From contig NZ_AUED01000004.1 in the NCBI RefSeq assembly GCF_000425805.1, positions 248,001 to 312,000 on the forward strand: 64,000 bases of DNA, read 5' to 3'. The position numbers and the translations under genes are program-made. The stretch comes from Pseudomonas vranovensis DSM 16006. GTDB taxonomy: Bacteria > Pseudomonadota > Gammaproteobacteria > Pseudomonadales > Pseudomonadaceae. The notes beneath the pieces were generated by a model, which saw nothing but the letters and a program-made list of their open reading frames with translations, did not search any database and was not told where the DNA came from. This document shows positions 61,740 to 64,000 of this stretch, piece after piece (the stretch's first letter is position 1; each line of letters begins with the position of its first letter).

Positions 61740-62729
61740 ATGCGGGCTTTTTTGTTCTTTTTCTTGATTTTATGCACTCAAGTCGCGACGGCGGCGCGTT
61801 GTGACGTCAACGCGCCGGTGCAGCAGGCGCGCCTGGAGCAGGTCAGCCTGGCCTACCAGAGCATTGGACGTGACTCGGACCCTGCCTTGTTGTTGGTCAT
61901 GGGCCTGGGGGGGCAATTGATCCACTGGCCGGATGAGGTGCTGGTCGCTTTGTGCCAACAGGGCTTCAGGGTAATTCGCTATGACAACCGCGACGTTGGA
62001 CTGTCGTCCTGGAACCAGGCGCCGCGGAACGCCAACCTCACCTATGAATTGCTGCGCTACAAGCTGGGCCTGTCGGTGGGCGCGCCGTATACCTTGACCG
62101 ACATGGCCGACGATGGCCTGGGTCTGATGAATGCCCTGCGGGTTGAGCGTTTTCATGTGCTTGGCGTGAGCATGGGCGGCATGATCGCCCAGCACCTGGC
62201 AGCAATGGCGCCGCAGCGGGTGGAGAGCCTGACGTTGATCATGTCCAGTTCCGGCGCCGTGGGCCTGCCGGCACCGAGCCCTGCGCTGGTGCAGTTGTTG
62301 GCCAGGCGCGGGGCGCCCAATCGCGAAGTGGCACTGGAGCAACAGGCCGACTTGCTGGCTGCGCTGGGCAGCCCCCAGGTCAAGGATGATCGCCAGGCAT
62401 TGCTGGAGCAGGCGGCGCAGGCCTATGACCGGGCGTTCAACCCCGAGGGGGTCAAGCGCCAGATCATGGCGATCCTCGCCGAGCCGAGCCGTGTCGACCT
62501 GCTCGACAACCTGCGCCTGCCGACCCTTGTGGTGCATGGCACGGCCGACCCGTTGCTCCCCGTCATGCATGGGGTGCATCTGGCTGCCCATATCCGGGGT
62601 AGCCAATTGCGCTTGATTCCGGGGTTGGCGCACCGTTTCCAGGAGCAATTCAAGGCGCCCTTGCTGGCTGCCGTGCTGCCGTACCTGAAGGCCCATCGCG
62701 AAGACATGAGCCATTGGGCCCAGCTTTAG
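61740..62729 (+). CDS. Exported alpha/beta hydrolase
   Basis: A 329-residue alpha/beta-hydrolase with a signal peptide ([19 protein letters not shown]). The nucleophile Ser is in the elbow GVSMGG (about residue 145), the acid is probably Asp in [10 protein letters not shown], and the His is in PGLAHRF. The oxyanion region is [13 protein letters not shown], and [10 protein letters not shown] is typical of esterase/haloperoxidase-like members. Substrate is unknown. The ATG at 61740 gives a proper signal peptide. Its stop overlaps the stop of convergent glpM by 4 bp. Confidence 0.85.
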   Translation: MRAFLFFFLILCTQVATAARCDVNAPVQQARLEQVSLAYQSIGRDSDPALLLVMGLGGQLIHWPDEVLVALCQQGFRVIRYDNRDVGLSSWNQAPRNANLTYELLRYKLGLSVGAPYTLTDMADDGLGLMNALRVERFHVLGVSMGGMIAQHLAAMAPQRVESLTLIMSSSGAVGLPAPSPALVQLLARRGAPNREVALEQQADLLAALGSPQVKDDRQALLEQAAQAYDRAFNPEGVKRQIMAILAEPSRVDLLDNLRLPTLVVHGTADPLLPVMHGVHLAAHIRGSQLRLIPGLAHRFQEQFKAPLLAAVLPYLKAHREDMSHWAQL

Positions 62730-63061
62730 TGCAGGCGCACCCAGAGGCTGACCAGTACGGTCGCCGCGATCAGCCAGGCCACTGCCGCCAGGGCCAGTGA
62801 AGCCTCCAGGCGCAAGCGGTCGACCAGCAGGTACAGGGCTGCCAGGTAAACGAAATACGGAATGATCGACCACATGCCGAACAGAATGGTGGTCTTCAGG
62901 TCGTCAAGCGAACGGCCCTTGCCGACGATGTAGTGGGCAATCAGGGCGAAGGTCGGGAACAGCGGGACCAATCCCGCAATGTAGTAGTTGCGGGTTTTGG
63001 CCAACGCGGCAAGGATGACCACCACGGCTGCGCCCAGGCAGGCTTTGAGTATCAGGTCCAC
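62726..63061 (-). CDS. glpM: GlpM inner-membrane protein
   Basis: A 111-residue protein with four predicted membrane helices of the GlpM family (PF06942). The stretches [20 protein letters not shown] and [18 protein letters not shown] are very close to P. aeruginosa GlpM, a membrane protein needed for full alginate production and found near glycerol genes there. Here no glycerol gene is adjacent. The start is a GTG at 63061 with AGGA 8 nt upstream; the overlapping ATG is in another frame that stops at once. Confidence 0.88.
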   Translation of the reverse strand: MDLILKACLGAAVVVILAALAKTRNYYIAGLVPLFPTFALIAHYIVGKGRSLDDLKTTILFGMWSIIPYFVYLAALYLLVDRLRLEASLALAAVAWLIAATVLVSLWVRLH

Positions 63062-63085
63062 ATGCGTTCCTGTTGGTGTGGCAGG

Positions 63086-64000
<915 letters not shown>

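Overview
The window is a stretch of Pseudomonas chromosome, most likely from the P. putida group. It is GC-rich and densely coded. It carries the conserved block nadB-algU-mucA-mucB-mucD-lepA-lepB-rnc-era-recO-pdxJ, flanked by opdH/tctDE and, further on, icp, a second Lon-type protease, gcd, oprB and a zinc-type TonB receptor in the usual Pseudomonas order. The species call rests on gene order and protein resemblance recalled from memory; no search was run. mucC, present between mucB and mucD in P. aeruginosa, is absent.

Layout. 1-2438: start of the OpdH porin gene (minus strand) divergent from the tctD-tctE two-component system. 2435-6688: HDOD protein, ygfZ, sdhE-ygfX and nadB. 6689-17113: the envelope-stress sigma operon algU-mucA-mucB-mucD with two ECF-type promoters, then the lepA-lepB-rnc-era-recO-pdxJ housekeeping run. 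17212-27003: a metal-efflux island with the CzcRS-type sensor pair divergent from czcCBA, an OprD-family porin and a small exported protein. The last three transcription units share a 20-bp promoter motif. 27002-31679: cmoB-cmoA (tRNA wobble modification), an I42 peptidase inhibitor and an AsrA/Lon-type protease. 31809-37976: periplasmic glucose oxidation (gcd, oprB) and a ZnuD-like zinc receptor under a likely Zur box. 38208-47234: VF530-type protein, Pr6Pr membrane protein, a siderophore-interacting reductase with its His-rich PadR regulator and a three-copy operator, a large atypical bifunctional PBP, an amino-acid permease with a Crc-type leader, and an FMN-binding glutamate-synthase-like protein. 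47366-56185: lhr, a NUDIX hydrolase, a LysE exporter and divergent metR/metE. 56227-64000: a 1770-residue dermonecrotic-toxin-like protein, an exported alpha/beta hydrolase, glpM and the C-terminal part of a sigma-54 response regulator that runs off the window.

Working together. Metal homeostasis recurs: zinc/cadmium efflux (czc), zinc uptake (ZnuD-like receptor with a His/Asp-rich loop) and iron/nickel-linked ferric reduction (SIP/PadR) lie within about 23 kb. Envelope quality control is the second theme: AlgU-Muc, MucD, signal peptidase, the PBP and GlpM. No tRNA, rRNA, CRISPR array, prophage, transposase or integron was seen. REP-type hairpins mark several gene ends. The largest functional unknown is the toxin-like protein at 56227-61539. 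The clearest new regulatory reading is the shared promoter motif of the czc island.
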